The notes: a model not told the origin generated them from the letters alone. Positions 51,782-61,738 are shown, counted from the first letter of the stretch. The stretch: DNA of 64,000 nt from JACMLD01 sp963705285 (GCA_963705285.1 OY970066.1:5518001-5582000), one strand, 5' to 3'. Numbers and translations are program-made.

Positions 51782-52476
51782 TAACCTGCATAGCAATTGA
51801 TGATGAACCACTGGCATTGCAACTGGTAAAAGAATACGTCAGTAAAGTATCTTTTCTTGAATTAAAAGGCATATTTACAGATGCAATAGAGGCCAGGGCT
51901 TTTCTTGAAAAAGAAAAAGTTGATCTGATTTTCCTGGATATTCACATGCCCGACATGAACGGCATTCAATTTTACAATTCCATTTCTCACAAACCCATGG
52001 TGATCTTTACTACCGCATTCAGCGAATATGCAGTGGAAGGATTTAATGTAAACGCAATTGATTATTTAGTGAAGCCTTTTGAGTACGACAGGTTTGTTAA
52101 GTCTGTGTACAAAGCAAAAGAATACTATGAGTTTACAGTTAACCAGGAACTTCGGCTTACTTCCATCTTTGTAAAAGCAGATTACCAGTTGGTAAAAGTA
52201 AATTTGAAAGACGTGTTGTTTATTGAAGGGCTGGATGACTACATCAAGATACACCTGGCAGACAATAAAAACATTCTTACACTGATGAGCCTGAAAGCGA
52301 TTACTGAGAAATTACCTTCCAGTGAGTTTGTACGCATTCACCGGTCTTATATTATTCCTTTGAGCAGGATTGAAAAAGTAAGCAGCCGCAAAGTAGAAAT
52401 TGATGGAAAAGAGATTTCCGTAGGCGTTAGTTATGTTGATGCATTTTCAAATATTATGCATAAGAAAACACTATAG
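51778..52476 (+). CDS. LytTR-type response regulator
   Basis: A 232-residue regulator. Receiver domain at 1-120 with IAIDDEP, phosphoacceptor Asp in LIFLDIHMPDMNG (about residue 55), T in FTTAF and K in YLVKPFEYDRF. LytTR DNA-binding domain at about 140-230: IFVKADYQLVKVNLKDVLFIEGLDDYIKIHL and FVRIHRSYIIPLSRIEKV. It is translationally coupled to the sensor kinase. Such regulators bind direct repeats; target genes are not visible here. Confidence 0.93.
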   Translation: MITCIAIDDEPLALQLVKEYVSKVSFLELKGIFTDAIEARAFLEKEKVDLIFLDIHMPDMNGIQFYNSISHKPMVIFTTAFSEYAVEGFNVNAIDYLVKPFEYDRFVKSVYKAKEYYEFTVNQELRLTSIFVKADYQLVKVNLKDVLFIEGLDDYIKIHLADNKNILTLMSLKAITEKLPSSEFVRIHRSYIIPLSRIEKVSSRKVEIDGKEISVGVSYVDAFSNIMHKKTL

Positions 52477-52670
52477 GTGCCCGCAACAAAAAAGGATGAA
52501 GGTTTTTCAACCCACATCCCTTGTTAAGACGAGAATGCAACCTAAAACCACCCTATGAAAAAGTTTTACTCTATAAAAAGTTTATATAATTCTACAACCT
52601 GCATCATAAATTTCAGGAATAAAAAGCGTTAAGCCTTACAACATGAATTAAAAACACATTAAACAATTAA

Positions 52671-54050
52671 TTAATAGGTGTTTAATGATGGAAATGTAAG
52701 AGTAAATACGGTACCGTTGGTTGTATCTGATTGTACCTGCACTTTTCCTTTGTGCAATGCAACAATTCGCTGCGATAATGCAAGGCCTAATCCAAAACCC
52801 CTGATATCGCCCGCATTTCTACCGCGGTAAAAGGGATGAAAAATACTTTCCATTTCAGAAGGCGTGATTACTTCGCCGATATTTTTTACCTGTGCAATAA
52901 TATCATTGTTCTCAAACTTCAGGAACAGATACGCTTTTTTATCGAAAGAATATTTGCAGGCATTCTCTGTAATGTTTTTGATGGCACTGTACAGCAAATC
53001 AGGATTGCCATAGGTAAGGCAACTCTTATCATCATCGGGAAACTCACCAAACTCCAGTTCTACATTGTAGGCTGCATTAATCTTTTTTACATCGGCTACA
53101 ATTTTCAGCATGATCTCATCTACCCTTACTTCGCTGAGTTCAATACCTCCTTCATAACCGGTTTTAGCAATATCGAGCAGGCTCTTTGTAAGCTGCCGCA
53201 TTTGCTCCACATCTTCCTGTATAGAGTAAAGCACGTTGTGGTATTCTTCCGTAGTTCTTTCTTTGTATAATGTTACCTGCAGCTGGCTGCTGATAGAAGT
53301 GAGCGGAGTAGACAGTTCATGCGACGCATTGGAGATAAAACGCTTTTGTATAGTAATCGACTCCTGCAGGCGGCTGAGCAGGTTGTTAAACGTATTGGCC
53401 AGGCGCGACAGCTCGTCCTGTCCGTCTCCCCCATTGATGCGGCCAGATAAATTGTTAAATGAAACTTCGTTTACCTGGCGGATGATTCGGTTAATGGGAC
53501 GCACCAATTGCGTAGAAAAAATATACCCGGTTAAAATTGTGATGATTACGCCTGCCAGTAAGCTCGATAACAGGATCCGTTTCAGGTCTTCGATTCTTTT
53601 TTTGCCGTCTTCATCCACACCCATATAAAACACAACGATGCCTTTATTTTCGTATGGATGATAAATGCCGGAAACATCCACCTCACCTATTTTAAGAAAT
53701 TTATTTTTGGATGTTTTGATGTCAGCAATCATTTGCGGGCTGATGGAGACCGGTTTAACGCCATTACCAAAAAAAGCGTAAGCAGGTGTGGATTGGCCGT
53801 CAAAGATAATCAGCCCACGTTGTGAAATCAACGTAGTGGAGCTGCTGTCCATCCTCCGCAATATATCCATCTTATTATCGCCCAGCATGGCAAACAGGTT
53901 GGCGCGGTTGTTGGCCCCGGCCTGCAACCGAAGTTTAAAAACGGCTGCCCGGCTTTTTTCAGTGAAATAGTAAACGGAATAACTGACAAGCGATAATATA
54001 CCCATCACCAGAAGGGTAAAAAGCAGTGTTATTTTAACCCGGATGTTCAT
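52671..54050 (-). CDS. Sensor histidine kinase with HAMP domain
   Basis: A 459-residue membrane kinase. TM1 is about residues 8-28 and TM2 about 165-186, with a 135-residue sensor loop between. HAMP covers TQLVRPINRIIRQVNEVSFNNLSGRI and on. The H-box is SNASHELSTPLTSISSQLQV, N-box AIKNITENACKYSF, G boxes GDIRGFGLGLALSQRIV and GTVFTLTFP. It is 1 bp from the OmpR-type regulator and clearly pairs with it. Signal unknown. Confidence 0.93.
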   Translation of the reverse strand: MNIRVKITLLFTLLVMGILSLVSYSVYYFTEKSRAAVFKLRLQAGANNRANLFAMLGDNKMDILRRMDSSSTTLISQRGLIIFDGQSTPAYAFFGNGVKPVSISPQMIADIKTSKNKFLKIGEVDVSGIYHPYENKGIVVFYMGVDEDGKKRIEDLKRILLSSLLAGVIITILTGYIFSTQLVRPINRIIRQVNEVSFNNLSGRINGGDGQDELSRLANTFNNLLSRLQESITIQKRFISNASHELSTPLTSISSQLQVTLYKERTTEEYHNVLYSIQEDVEQMRQLTKSLLDIAKTGYEGGIELSEVRVDEIMLKIVADVKKINAAYNVELEFGEFPDDDKSCLTYGNPDLLYSAIKNITENACKYSFDKKAYLFLKFENNDIIAQVKNIGEVITPSEMESIFHPFYRGRNAGDIRGFGLGLALSQRIVALHKGKVQVQSDTTNGTVFTLTFPSLNTY

Positions 54051-54051
54051 A

Positions 54052-54738
54052 TCAGGATTCCTTCAGTATATAACCCATGCCCACTTGGGTATGTATTAAT
54101 TTGTGCGGGAAGTCTTTATCGAGTTTTTTTCTCAGAAAAGTTACATACACGTCAATCACGTTGGTCTTGGTGTCAAAATCAATATCCCAAACGTTAAGGG
54201 CAATATCTGCGCGGGATACCACACGGTTTTTATTTTTAATCAGGTATTCCAGCAACTGGAATTCTTTGGCAGTGAGCGCTATGATTCTGCCGTCCCGGGT
54301 TACTTCTTTGCTTTCCAGGTTCATGACCAGGTCAGACACCCTAAGCATATTTACAACGGGTGTGGTTTGACGCAATCTTTTTAGCAGCGCGCGAATCCGT
54401 ACCAGCAGTTCTTTAAAATCAAATGGCTTGATTACGTAGTCGTCGGCACCAGCATCAAACCCTTCTATTTTGTCATCTATGGCATTAAGCGCGGTAAGCA
54501 TCATCACCGGAATTTGCTGGTTATGGGCGCGTATTTCCTTGCAAAGCTCGTAACCATTCATACCCGGCAGGTTGATATCCAGAATGGCCAGGTCGAAAGG
54601 CTGCGAATTAAATAACTCCTTGCCCGCCAGGCCATCATAAGCTACTTCCACCGCATACTGGTTCTCCGTAAGTCCCTTTTTTAGTGAATCTGCAATTTTC
54701 CGTTCGTCTTCCACCAGCAATATTCTTGCGTCTTCCAT
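54052..54738 (-). CDS. OmpR-type response regulator
   Basis: A 228-residue regulator. Receiver domain with ILLVEDERK, the phospho-Asp in DLAILDINLPGMNG (about residue 53), VMMLTALNAIDDKIEGFDAGADDYVIKPFDFKELLVRIRALLKR. Winged helix in ALTAKEFQLLEYLIKNKNRVVSRADIALNVWDIDFDTKTNVIDVYVTFLRKKLDK. First gene of the RR-HK pair, promoter expected within 54739-54900. Confidence 0.95.
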   Translation of the reverse strand: MEDARILLVEDERKIADSLKKGLTENQYAVEVAYDGLAGKELFNSQPFDLAILDINLPGMNGYELCKEIRAHNQQIPVMMLTALNAIDDKIEGFDAGADDYVIKPFDFKELLVRIRALLKRLRQTTPVVNMLRVSDLVMNLESKEVTRDGRIIALTAKEFQLLEYLIKNKNRVVSRADIALNVWDIDFDTKTNVIDVYVTFLRKKLDKDFPHKLIHTQVGMGYILKES

Positions 54739-55094
54739 ATAGATATAACTTTTTTAGTCTGCGATAAAGGTCTGCAATTAAAACTGCAACATTGAAACAA
54801 TTGTTTTACAAGCTATTAAAATCAAATTAAAATACCCTTTTTATCAAAAAAACAGGCTCATTATCAGCGCCGTAGATGCGTATGCCGTACCGGTTTTATT
54901 GGGTATACAGTTGCTTTTTACAGGTAAGGTAAGCCCGGCAAATCATTATTAAATTTGCACCTGGCAAACAACATCAGTTGCGGAAGGGTGGTCAACACCA
55001 CACCAGCTGCAGCTTCGCCAACAAATTGTCTGTTTGTATGCCGGTAATTTGGTTATTTTGTCATACCTTTGCCAACCTTTAAAAGTTCATAGAC
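54739..55094 (+). other. Divergent intergenic region with a -7 box
   Basis: This 356-bp gap between the OmpR-type regulator and the DUF177 gene is AT-rich on the left. TACCTTTG at 55064-55071 matches the -7 consensus for the plus-strand operon and is 23 bp before its ATG. No gene or repeat family is seen. Confidence 0.5.
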
Positions 55095-55643
55095 ATGGGT
55101 CGCCGGGACTACGATATAGCATTTGTGGGATTAAAGCAGGGCATTCACGAGTACCAGTACCAGGTAAATGACAAGTTCTTTGAGCCTTATCAACCGCAGG
55201 ATTTCAGCAACTGCAAGGCAAATATAAGGCTCACGCTCGACAAACAAAATGGCTTTATGCTGTTGAAGTTTGAGGTGGGTGGTACGCTGGATGTCACCTG
55301 CGACCGTTGTGGAAGCCCTACCCTCCCTATGAATTTGTGGGATGAGTTTAACGTGGTGGTGAAATTGGCGGAAGATCCGGAACAGATGAATCAAACAGAA
55401 GAGGATCCGGATGTACATTATATCAGCCGCGGCGAAAGCCACCTGCATATTGGCGACTGGATATATGAATTCATTAACCTGAGCATACCCATGCAGCGGA
55501 TGTGCAGTGAAGATAAAATAGGCAGTTCCTATTGTGATAAGGATGTGCTGGCGATGTTAAATAATACAGGTGACCAGCCAGGGCGCGCAGAAAACCCTAT
55601 CTGGAAAGGGCTGGAAAAGATAAAAAAGAATTTAGATAATTAA
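55095..55643 (+). CDS. DUF177 (YceD-like) protein
   Basis: A 182-residue DUF177 protein. The core is MLLKFEVGGTLDVTCDRCGSPTLPMNLWDEFNVVVK, then DVHYISRGESHLHIGDWIYEFINLSIPMQRMC; the CDRCG and C...C pairs are conserved and may bind zinc. It stands directly before rpmF and plsX in most bacteria, as here. In plants and bacteria the family has been linked to 23S rRNA maturation, though this is not settled. Confidence 0.88.
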   Translation: MGRRDYDIAFVGLKQGIHEYQYQVNDKFFEPYQPQDFSNCKANIRLTLDKQNGFMLLKFEVGGTLDVTCDRCGSPTLPMNLWDEFNVVVKLAEDPEQMNQTEEDPDVHYISRGESHLHIGDWIYEFINLSIPMQRMCSEDKIGSSYCDKDVLAMLNNTGDQPGRAENPIWKGLEKIKKNLDN

Positions 55644-55704
55644 CGCCTCAAAGCGTTTAAACAGTGAACAAACATTTTTTGATTATTATAAATTAAGTTG
55701 AGCC

Positions 55705-55896
55705 ATGCCAAATCCCAAAAGACGACATTCTCAGCAGCGTAGTGCTAAACGCAGAACACACTACACGGCAAGTACCATTACATTGAGCAAAGACAGCACA
55801 ACCGGTGAAATACATGTTAGGCACCGTGCACACGTTAGCGAAGGCAAACTTTACTACAAAGGAAAAGTAGTAGCTGAGCAAGCTCCTGTAAAATAA
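55705..55896 (+). CDS. rpmF: Ribosomal protein bL32
   Basis: A 63-residue L32. MPNPKRRHSQQRSAKRRTHYTASTITLSKDSTTGEIHVRHRAHVSEGKLYYKGKVV is standard. There is no Cys pair, so the zinc-free type. Between the DUF177 and plsX genes as usual. Confidence 0.95.
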   Translation: MPNPKRRHSQQRSAKRRTHYTASTITLSKDSTTGEIHVRHRAHVSEGKLYYKGKVVAEQAPVK

Positions 55897-55979
55897 TTTA
55901 AAAACATTCCCGATTCCGGCATTCAACGGTTTACAGTTTACTGTACACCCTGGGTATTGGAATTTTTTTTGCAGCTACT

Positions 55980-56933
55980 ATGAATATTGGACTTGATATG
56001 ATGGGTGGCGATTTTGCTCCGCTGGAAGCGGCAAAAGGCATCCATTTGTACCAGGCGGCATATTCAGATCATGCAAAACTGGTATTGTTTGGAGACGAAG
56101 CGCAACTAGCGCCATTGCTGGCGCAGGAAAATATTGCCACGGGCAATATAGAAATTGTGCATGCACCCCAGGTCATCGGCATGCATGAACACCCCACCAA
56201 AGCGCTGAAAGAAAAACAACAATCTTCTATTGCGGTTGGGTTTCACTACCTGGCCACTGGCAAAATCGATGCTTTCATCAGCGCCGGTAATACCGGTGCC
56301 ATGCTGGTTGGCGCCATGTTCAGCATTAAAGTTATCGATGGTGTTTTACGGCCCACTATCTCTACTGTTATTCCCAAAGAAAATGGCATGACCGGCATTT
56401 TGCTTGACGTAGGTTTAAATGCCGATTGCAAACCGGAAAACCTCAACCAGTTTGCCATTTTAGGTTCGTTGTATGCGCGGCATATATTAGGCATTGCCAA
56501 TCCGCGTGTAAGCCTGCTGAATGTGGGCGAAGAAGAAGGCAAAGGAAACATTCTTGCACAGGCCGCCTACCCACTTTTAAAAAATAACACCCAGATAAAT
56601 TTTATCGGCAATACGGAAGGCCGCGATATATTTCTTGATAAAGCCGATGTAACGGTTTGCGAGGGATTTACCGGTAACATAGTATTAAAAATGGCCGAAT
56701 CTGTGTACGATATCACCCATGCCAAGCAGATTGAACACGAATTTCTAGACCGCTTTAATTTTGAATACTACGGCGGCACACCGGTACTTGGTGTCTCCCG
56801 CCCGGTAATTATTGGCCATGGTATCTCCCAAGGCAGGGCATTCAAAAATATGATTGCGGTGGCAGCAAAAATGGTTGAAACAGATCTGATGTCTAAGATG
56901 AAAGCTTCTTTCACAGGCAGCAATAATGCCTGA
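55980..56933 (+). CDS. plsX: Phosphate acyltransferase PlsX
   Basis: A 317-residue PlsX that makes acyl-phosphate from acyl-ACP for membrane phospholipid synthesis. NIGLDMMGGDFAPLEAAKGI, AFISAGNTGAMLVGAMF, LLDVGLNADCKPENLNQFAILGSLYA, LLNVGEEEGKG and VTVCEGFTGNIVLKMAES are hallmark blocks. The CPBP-type protease gene begins 6 bp after its stop. Confidence 0.96.
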   Translation: MNIGLDMMGGDFAPLEAAKGIHLYQAAYSDHAKLVLFGDEAQLAPLLAQENIATGNIEIVHAPQVIGMHEHPTKALKEKQQSSIAVGFHYLATGKIDAFISAGNTGAMLVGAMFSIKVIDGVLRPTISTVIPKENGMTGILLDVGLNADCKPENLNQFAILGSLYARHILGIANPRVSLLNVGEEEGKGNILAQAAYPLLKNNTQINFIGNTEGRDIFLDKADVTVCEGFTGNIVLKMAESVYDITHAKQIEHEFLDRFNFEYYGGTPVLGVSRPVIIGHGISQGRAFKNMIAVAAKMVETDLMSKMKASFTGSNNA

Positions 56934-56938
56934 AACCA

Positions 56939-57874
56939 ATGAACCTCATTCTCTCATACCTCCAGGATTATTTCAGGAACGTAGACAAATGGTTGCTTAT
57001 TTTCTGTGCTGGCTTTGCCGCTATTTTTCTTACCATCAATTACCGGTACGGCATAGAAACAAAATGGCTGTATGCTATCAGCAACCGTTTTGAAAAATTT
57101 CTTGGCTTTTATACGGTGTACGCCATTGCTTTTATTATTCCATTTGTAGTACTGGTATTTGCGCGGTACAAAGAAGCTGCATCCCAGCCACTGTTCTGGA
57201 TACTGCTGTTTACGGCACCTGCATTGTTTGCACTAAAAGTAAGCTTTGGCGGACTTACCCAATGGATAGCAGGAGATGGTAGCAATGCATGGAGAAAGTA
57301 TTACGCCATTATTGTGAACCTGCCTTCACGGTTACTACTTGTAGCCATACCACTGGCATTGTTCTGGTGGCTGCAAAAAACAACCTATTCTTTCTGGGGC
57401 GTTACCACCAAAAATTTTAACTGGCATCCTTATGCGCTGATGTTGCTGATTATGGTTCCGCTGATAGCTTTTGCCTCTACACAGTCAGATTTTCTGCGCA
57501 TGTACCCAAAATTAAAACAGGTGGCATTTATAGACCAACTTACCAATCATCCCTGGCGGTATAAATTATTGTACGAACTTTCCTACGGGCTCGACTTTCT
57601 TACCATTGAACTTTTCTTTCGCGGTTTTTTAGTGTTTGCCTTTGTACGTTATGTGGGCGCGGATGCAGTACTGCCCATGGCTGTTTTTTATTGCAGCATC
57701 CATTTTGGAAAACCGCTGTTTGAATGCATCTCCTCTTTTTTTGGCGGTATGTTGCTTGGTATTATTGCTTACAGAACACAATCCATACTCGGCGGAATTA
57801 TGGTACACCTGGGTATAGCATGGATGATGGAAGTGGGTGGGTATTTGGGTAGCCTGTACCGATCAGGCAAGTGA
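56939..57874 (+). CDS. CPBP family intramembrane protease homologue
   Basis: A 311-residue membrane protein with about seven to eight helices. Near residues 225-300 it carries CPBP/Abi-type motifs: TIELFFRGFLVFAF (one Glu of the usual EE pair, then FFRG), FYCSIHFGKP with the second-motif His, and GGIMVHLGIAWMMEVG with the third-motif His. The first of two motif Glu residues is Ile (TIE), a common variation. Known relatives are CAAX proteases and bacteriocin-related proteins. Probably co-transcribed with plsX. Confidence 0.8.
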   Translation: MNLILSYLQDYFRNVDKWLLIFCAGFAAIFLTINYRYGIETKWLYAISNRFEKFLGFYTVYAIAFIIPFVVLVFARYKEAASQPLFWILLFTAPALFALKVSFGGLTQWIAGDGSNAWRKYYAIIVNLPSRLLLVAIPLALFWWLQKTTYSFWGVTTKNFNWHPYALMLLIMVPLIAFASTQSDFLRMYPKLKQVAFIDQLTNHPWRYKLLYELSYGLDFLTIELFFRGFLVFAFVRYVGADAVLPMAVFYCSIHFGKPLFECISSFFGGMLLGIIAYRTQSILGGIMVHLGIAWMMEVGGYLGSLYRSGK

Positions 57875-57880
57875 GAGCAA

Positions 57881-57995
57881 TAATTAAAAATTAAAAAATC
57901 AAAAGTTAAAATAGTGTCGGCACGTAATAGGAATCAAATCATCAGATGGCTGAACATACATTTTTGACTTTTTATTTTGAATTTTGACTTTGAAA
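57881..57995. repeat. AAAAGTTAAAAT / TTTTGACTTT foldback
   Basis: AATTAAAAATTAAAAAATCAAAAG on the left is mirrored by TTTTGACTTTTTATTTTGAA on the right, with about 45 bp between. A similar pair is at 59675-59760. Confidence 0.6.
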
Positions 57996-57999
57996 AAAT

Positions 58000-58359
58000 A
58001 ACTACCAACTCATAAGCCGGATTTTGTTTCTAAACTATCATTTATCTGGCCGCCGCATTACTGCGGAGATCTGGCTGCCTACCCTCCAGCATCGGACGAA
58101 CCGCCCTCAAACGCTGGTATACGTGGCATTACAGCATGCAAGGTTTACCCTCCCGGCATGTTACCATGACGGGACGTAGGCTCTTACCCTACGTTTTCAC
58201 CCTCATCCCGATCCAGGGGATCGGGACAGTTATTTTCTGTGGCACTGTCTGTTCCCAATTCTTACAATCGGGACCCGGCGCTTAACCGGTGCATTGTCCT
58301 GTGCTGTCCGGACTTTCCTACCCTATGTTGCCATAGGATCGATAGCTCGGTTGGTAGTT
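58000..58359 (-). ncRNA. rnpB: RNase P RNA, bacterial A-type
   Basis: Read on the minus strand, about 360 nt. P1 is a perfect 10-bp helix: AACTACCAAC (58350-58359) with GTTGGTAGTT (58000-58009). Conserved core pieces are present: GGAAAGTCCGGACAGC followed by CAGGACAATG, AGGGTAAGAGCC, GAGGGTAAACC, AGGGTAGGCAGCC and the closing ACAAAATCCGGCTTA. The RNA is the catalytic subunit that trims tRNA 5' ends. A TACCTTTG box sits immediately upstream and a T-run follows P1. The stem GATCCCCTGGATC lies in the variable P12 region. Confidence 0.95.
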
Positions 58360-58363
58360 GCTG

Positions 58364-58371
58364 CAAAGGTA
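58364..58371 (-). promoter_or_regulatory. -7 box for rnpB
   Basis: TACCTTTG on the minus strand, ending about 5 nt before the RNA's P1 helix, as expected for a start at the mature 5' end. Confidence 0.65.
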
Positions 58372-58378
58372 GCTTTTT

Positions 58379-58620
58379 GGGAATTGGGAATGGGGAACTA
58401 GTAATTTGGAATTGGGAATTTGGAATTAGGCGCAAGCGCGGAGGATGGCTTTATGCAGCAAAGAAGGGTGAAGCACCGGACGCCGCGCAATTCAACATTT
58501 AAAATTTAACATTTAAAATGATCGTTCCAATTACCAGTTCCGAATAAGTGGTTCCTAATTGAAAATTGCGCAGCGTCAAAACATCCGCAAACCCAATTCC
58601 TAATTCCTAATAACTAATTC
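58379..58620. repeat. GGAATTGGGAATTTGGAATT repeat block
   Basis: 58379-58428 has GGGAATTGGGAATGGGGAAC and GGAATTGGGAATTTGGAATT; 58589-58620 has the reverse sense (CCCAATTCCTAATTCCTAAT). Between them are AATTCAACATTTAAAATTT (also near 28704) and CCAGTTCCGAATAAG. No gene. The first word also occurs inside tilS. Confidence 0.7.
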
Positions 58621-59643
58621 CTAGCTATTAAGGAACACTTCCGTAGCACCATACCCATAAGAGGGGTGGTATTGGTTGACGAAATATTTTACTTCTTTTT
58701 TGAGCCGCAATTGTTCATGCACTTCATCGCGCAATTTGCCGGTGCCCACGCCATGAATAAAAATGATAGAGGATTGATGATGCGCTACCGCCAGTTCAAA
58801 ATATTTTTCAAATTCTCTTAACTGCAGGGTGAGCATTTCAAAATTGCTGAGGCGCTTCCAGTCGTCGGTTATTTTTTCTATGTGCAAATCAACCACCGTT
58901 CTTGCAGGTGGCAGGTGCTGCCTGGCTTTGGACGCAGCATATACTTTATACCCTGCCGCAGATAATGGCGAGATATCCATTTTTTCTTCTTCCTGCCTTG
59001 CCGGGTAGGTATCAAACAATTTATAAGAGAAATGCGGTTCGCCTTTCAGCTTAATCTCCTCAATCTTTTTAAACAATTGCTGTGCTTTGAGCTTTAGCGA
59101 GGTTTCATAATATTCGGCCTTGCTTTTATCGGGATTGGAGAGGGTGAACTCGCAGGCAAATGTGGGATTGTCGTTTAAATTATCAAACGGTATATCGTGC
59201 ACATAAAAATCCTGGTTTACCAGTAATTCGTTTTTAAAATCGAAACCCGTTTCCCCGGCATAATTGACCTTGTAATGAAACCCGTAAGCCATACCGGTTC
59301 CGTTGATTAAGTGCACTTTCAATAGATCAACCACGTCATCTCCAAATTCATCGGTTTCAAATTTTGGTAAAAACATCAGCCATACCCCTGCGGGATGTTT
59401 TGCCCCCGAAATAACTGTTCTTTCTTTAGGTACCTGGTCTATATATGTTTTTGGCTTTTTGGCCGGAATGGCTTTTTTCTGACTGAACTGCTTGAAGTAT
59501 GGAAAATCCAGCTGGTCTGTATAGGCAGGAAATTTTACCCCCCGCACATCTACCATCACCATCTTGTCGTTTATGATATCCACCACTTCACCATCTTCAT
59601 TAGAATGCATGATGGTTACCTTATCGCCTATTTCAAATTTCAT
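58621..59643 (-). CDS. DUF2027-Smr domain protein
   Basis: About 340 residues from the ATG at 59643 (MKFEIGDKVTIMHSNEDGEVVDI), the usual DUF2027 start; the frame begins three codons earlier. The N-terminal DUF2027 part is a KOW/Tudor-like strand set, the middle domain a beta-sandwich (GVWLMFLPKFETDEFGDDVVDLLKVHLINGTGM), and the C-terminal Smr domain carries TVVDLHIEKITDD and IIFIHGVGTGKLRDEVHEQL; the HGxGxGxLR motif is the Smr nuclease-like core. The Smr fold is found in MutS2 and in ribosome-rescue endonucleases. Role in Bacteroidota unknown. Confidence 0.85.
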   Translation of the reverse strand: MKFEIGDKVTIMHSNEDGEVVDIINDKMVMVDVRGVKFPAYTDQLDFPYFKQFSQKKAIPAKKPKTYIDQVPKERTVISGAKHPAGVWLMFLPKFETDEFGDDVVDLLKVHLINGTGMAYGFHYKVNYAGETGFDFKNELLVNQDFYVHDIPFDNLNDNPTFACEFTLSNPDKSKAEYYETSLKLKAQQLFKKIEEIKLKGEPHFSYKLFDTYPARQEEEKMDISPLSAAGYKVYAASKARQHLPPARTVVDLHIEKITDDWKRLSNFEMLTLQLREFEKYFELAVAHHQSSIIFIHGVGTGKLRDEVHEQLRLKKEVKYFVNQYHPSYGYGATEVFLNS

Positions 59644-59760
59644 CAACAACAAAATTAATTAATAATTGCAAGTCAAAAGTCAAAATTAAAAAGTAAAAAG
59701 CGTGTCCTAAACAGCCTATACTCACGCACAATTTTAACTTTTGACTTTTACATTTTGAAT

Positions 59761-61557
59761 TTAATTACTAGCCCCCGCCAACTTACTCTTCCTATACCCG
59801 TACATAAAATAAACAACCAGGCCCAACAGCAGCCAGCTTGAAAACCAGGCCCAGTTCTTGGCCGTCATGCCCGTTAGCAGGTATAGACAGGTTACCAATC
59901 CCAGCAATGGGATCAACGAATATTTTTTTATAAAAGCAAGTACGCACATAATAACACAGACCAACCAAAAAATAAGGGTAGAGATATTGATGGTTTCTTT
60001 AGCCACCGCGGCATTGTTGATGGCTTTATTGACCAAATCAATCTTGGTAGGGTCAATGCCGGCCACTGCCGATTGCGCTTCTTCTGTTGTAAGCGAAACC
60101 TGAAATAAATGTTGCAGGTACTGATGGTCAAAAAAATAAGCAATCGCCAGGGCGGCCCCAATCAGCAATGGAAAAATAAACTGTCCGTTGATATAGGGGA
60201 TATGAAATTTTCCCTCCTGCTTTTCTTTTTTCGGAATCAACAGCACACCACCGCATACCAGCACAAATGCAAATAAGGTGGCAATGCTGGTAAAGTCTAG
60301 CACAAATGTTTTATCAGTAAACAATATAGGAATGCCCACTACCAAACCGGTAACAATGGTTGAAAACGAAGGCGTATTAAACCGTGGATGTATTTTTTGA
60401 AACACCGGCGGTAGTAAACCGTCGCGGCTCATAGACATCCAGATACGCGGCTGGCCCATTTGAAATACCAGCAATACACTGGTCATGGCAATTACGGCAG
60501 CAATGGCTACAAAAAACTGCATCCACGCAACGTTCAGGTTTTGCTTTTCAAAAATGAAAGCCAGCGGATCGCCCACGCCTTCAAAATTTCGATAGTTAAC
60601 CGCGCCGGTTAAAACCAGCGTTAACAGAATGTATACGATAGTACAGATTACCAGGGATAGTATCATACCCCGGGGCAGATCCCGTTGCGGGTTTTTGCTT
60701 TCTTCTGCCAGTACACTTACGGCATCAAACCCAATGTAGGCAAAGAAAACGCCGCTTACGGCCGCCATTACACCGCTGAAGCCATTCGGCATAAAAGACT
60801 TTACACCCGCATCGTTGGCAGGTGTCCAGTTAGGTGTAAGACCATTAGCAAAAATGATATAACCGCCCACCAGGATCACCAACCCCACTACTATCATTTT
60901 CAATATCACCATCACATTGCTAAAGTTGCGGCTTTCTTTAATGCCCCTGAATACTAAATACGTAATGAGTACATTGATGATGAGTGCAGGTAAATCAAAA
61001 ATAATATGCAAGCCGCCAATGATGGGTGCATGGTTCCATGCGGCCAGCACATCCGGCACTGTACTGCCATCGTCCAGTGCATGTTTTACTTCCATGTAAC
61101 TCGTACACAAATATTCCGGAAGATGGATATTTATTTTTTCCAGGAAAGAGGTGAAGTAATCGCTCCAGCTGTAGGCAACATAGATATTGCCAATGGAATA
61201 CTCCATGATAAGTGCCCAGCCAATTATCCAGGCAAACAATTCACCAAAGCTGGCGTAGGCATAGGTATAGGCGCTACCGGCAACGGGTATGCGACTGGCA
61301 AATTCAGAATAACAGAATGCAGTAAAAGCACAGGCAATTGCTGTAATGATGAATAAAACTACCACGCCAGGCCCGCCATGAAAAACAGCCCCTCCCAGGC
61401 TACTGAAACTACCCGCACCCAATATGGCGGCGATGCCAAAAAAAGTGAGATCGCGGAGCGATAATACGCGCTTTAGGCCGCCTGCGCCATGGCTGTCATC
61501 GGGGCCTTCTGCCAGAATAGACGCAATCTTTTTTGTGCGAAAAAGCGAATTGGACAT
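59761..61557 (-). CDS. APC family amino acid permease
   Basis: A 598-residue permease with about 14 helices. LRDLTFFGIAAILGAGSFSSLGGAVFHGGPGVVVLFIITAIACAFTAFCYSEFASRIPVAGSAYTYAYASFGELFAWIIGW matches the cationic amino-acid transporter (CAT/YhdG) group; AYIGFDAVSVLAEESKNPQRDLPRGMILSLVICT is the second hallmark. A hydrophilic loop with an extra 60-residue insert (NNAAVAKETIN region) lies before the last helices. Probably imports amino acids. Single gene. Confidence 0.88.
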   Translation of the reverse strand: MSNSLFRTKKIASILAEGPDDSHGAGGLKRVLSLRDLTFFGIAAILGAGSFSSLGGAVFHGGPGVVVLFIITAIACAFTAFCYSEFASRIPVAGSAYTYAYASFGELFAWIIGWALIMEYSIGNIYVAYSWSDYFTSFLEKINIHLPEYLCTSYMEVKHALDDGSTVPDVLAAWNHAPIIGGLHIIFDLPALIINVLITYLVFRGIKESRNFSNVMVILKMIVVGLVILVGGYIIFANGLTPNWTPANDAGVKSFMPNGFSGVMAAVSGVFFAYIGFDAVSVLAEESKNPQRDLPRGMILSLVICTIVYILLTLVLTGAVNYRNFEGVGDPLAFIFEKQNLNVAWMQFFVAIAAVIAMTSVLLVFQMGQPRIWMSMSRDGLLPPVFQKIHPRFNTPSFSTIVTGLVVGIPILFTDKTFVLDFTSIATLFAFVLVCGGVLLIPKKEKQEGKFHIPYINGQFIFPLLIGAALAIAYFFDHQYLQHLFQVSLTTEEAQSAVAGIDPTKIDLVNKAINNAAVAKETINISTLIFWLVCVIMCVLAFIKKYSLIPLLGLVTCLYLLTGMTAKNWAWFSSWLLLGLVVYFMYGYRKSKLAGASN

Positions 61558-61738
61558 CAGCTTTGGTTTAGGGGTTTAAGATAGTCAAAAAACACGGAGT
61601 GATAAAAACGGCCGCTAAACGAGATGGTCCCTACAGGCAATTAAATAATTTTATACCTTTCACGTGCTAATGATATGAATCATGAGACAGGCAGTGATTA
61701 CAATACAATTGCCTCATCATCCATAAAAACACCAACAC

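Noticed and set aside
58140..58360. tRNA-like GATAGCTCGGTTGGTAG at the right of the rnpB region
   Set aside because: It is part of the P1/P2 region of RNase P RNA, not a tRNA; no cloverleaf forms.
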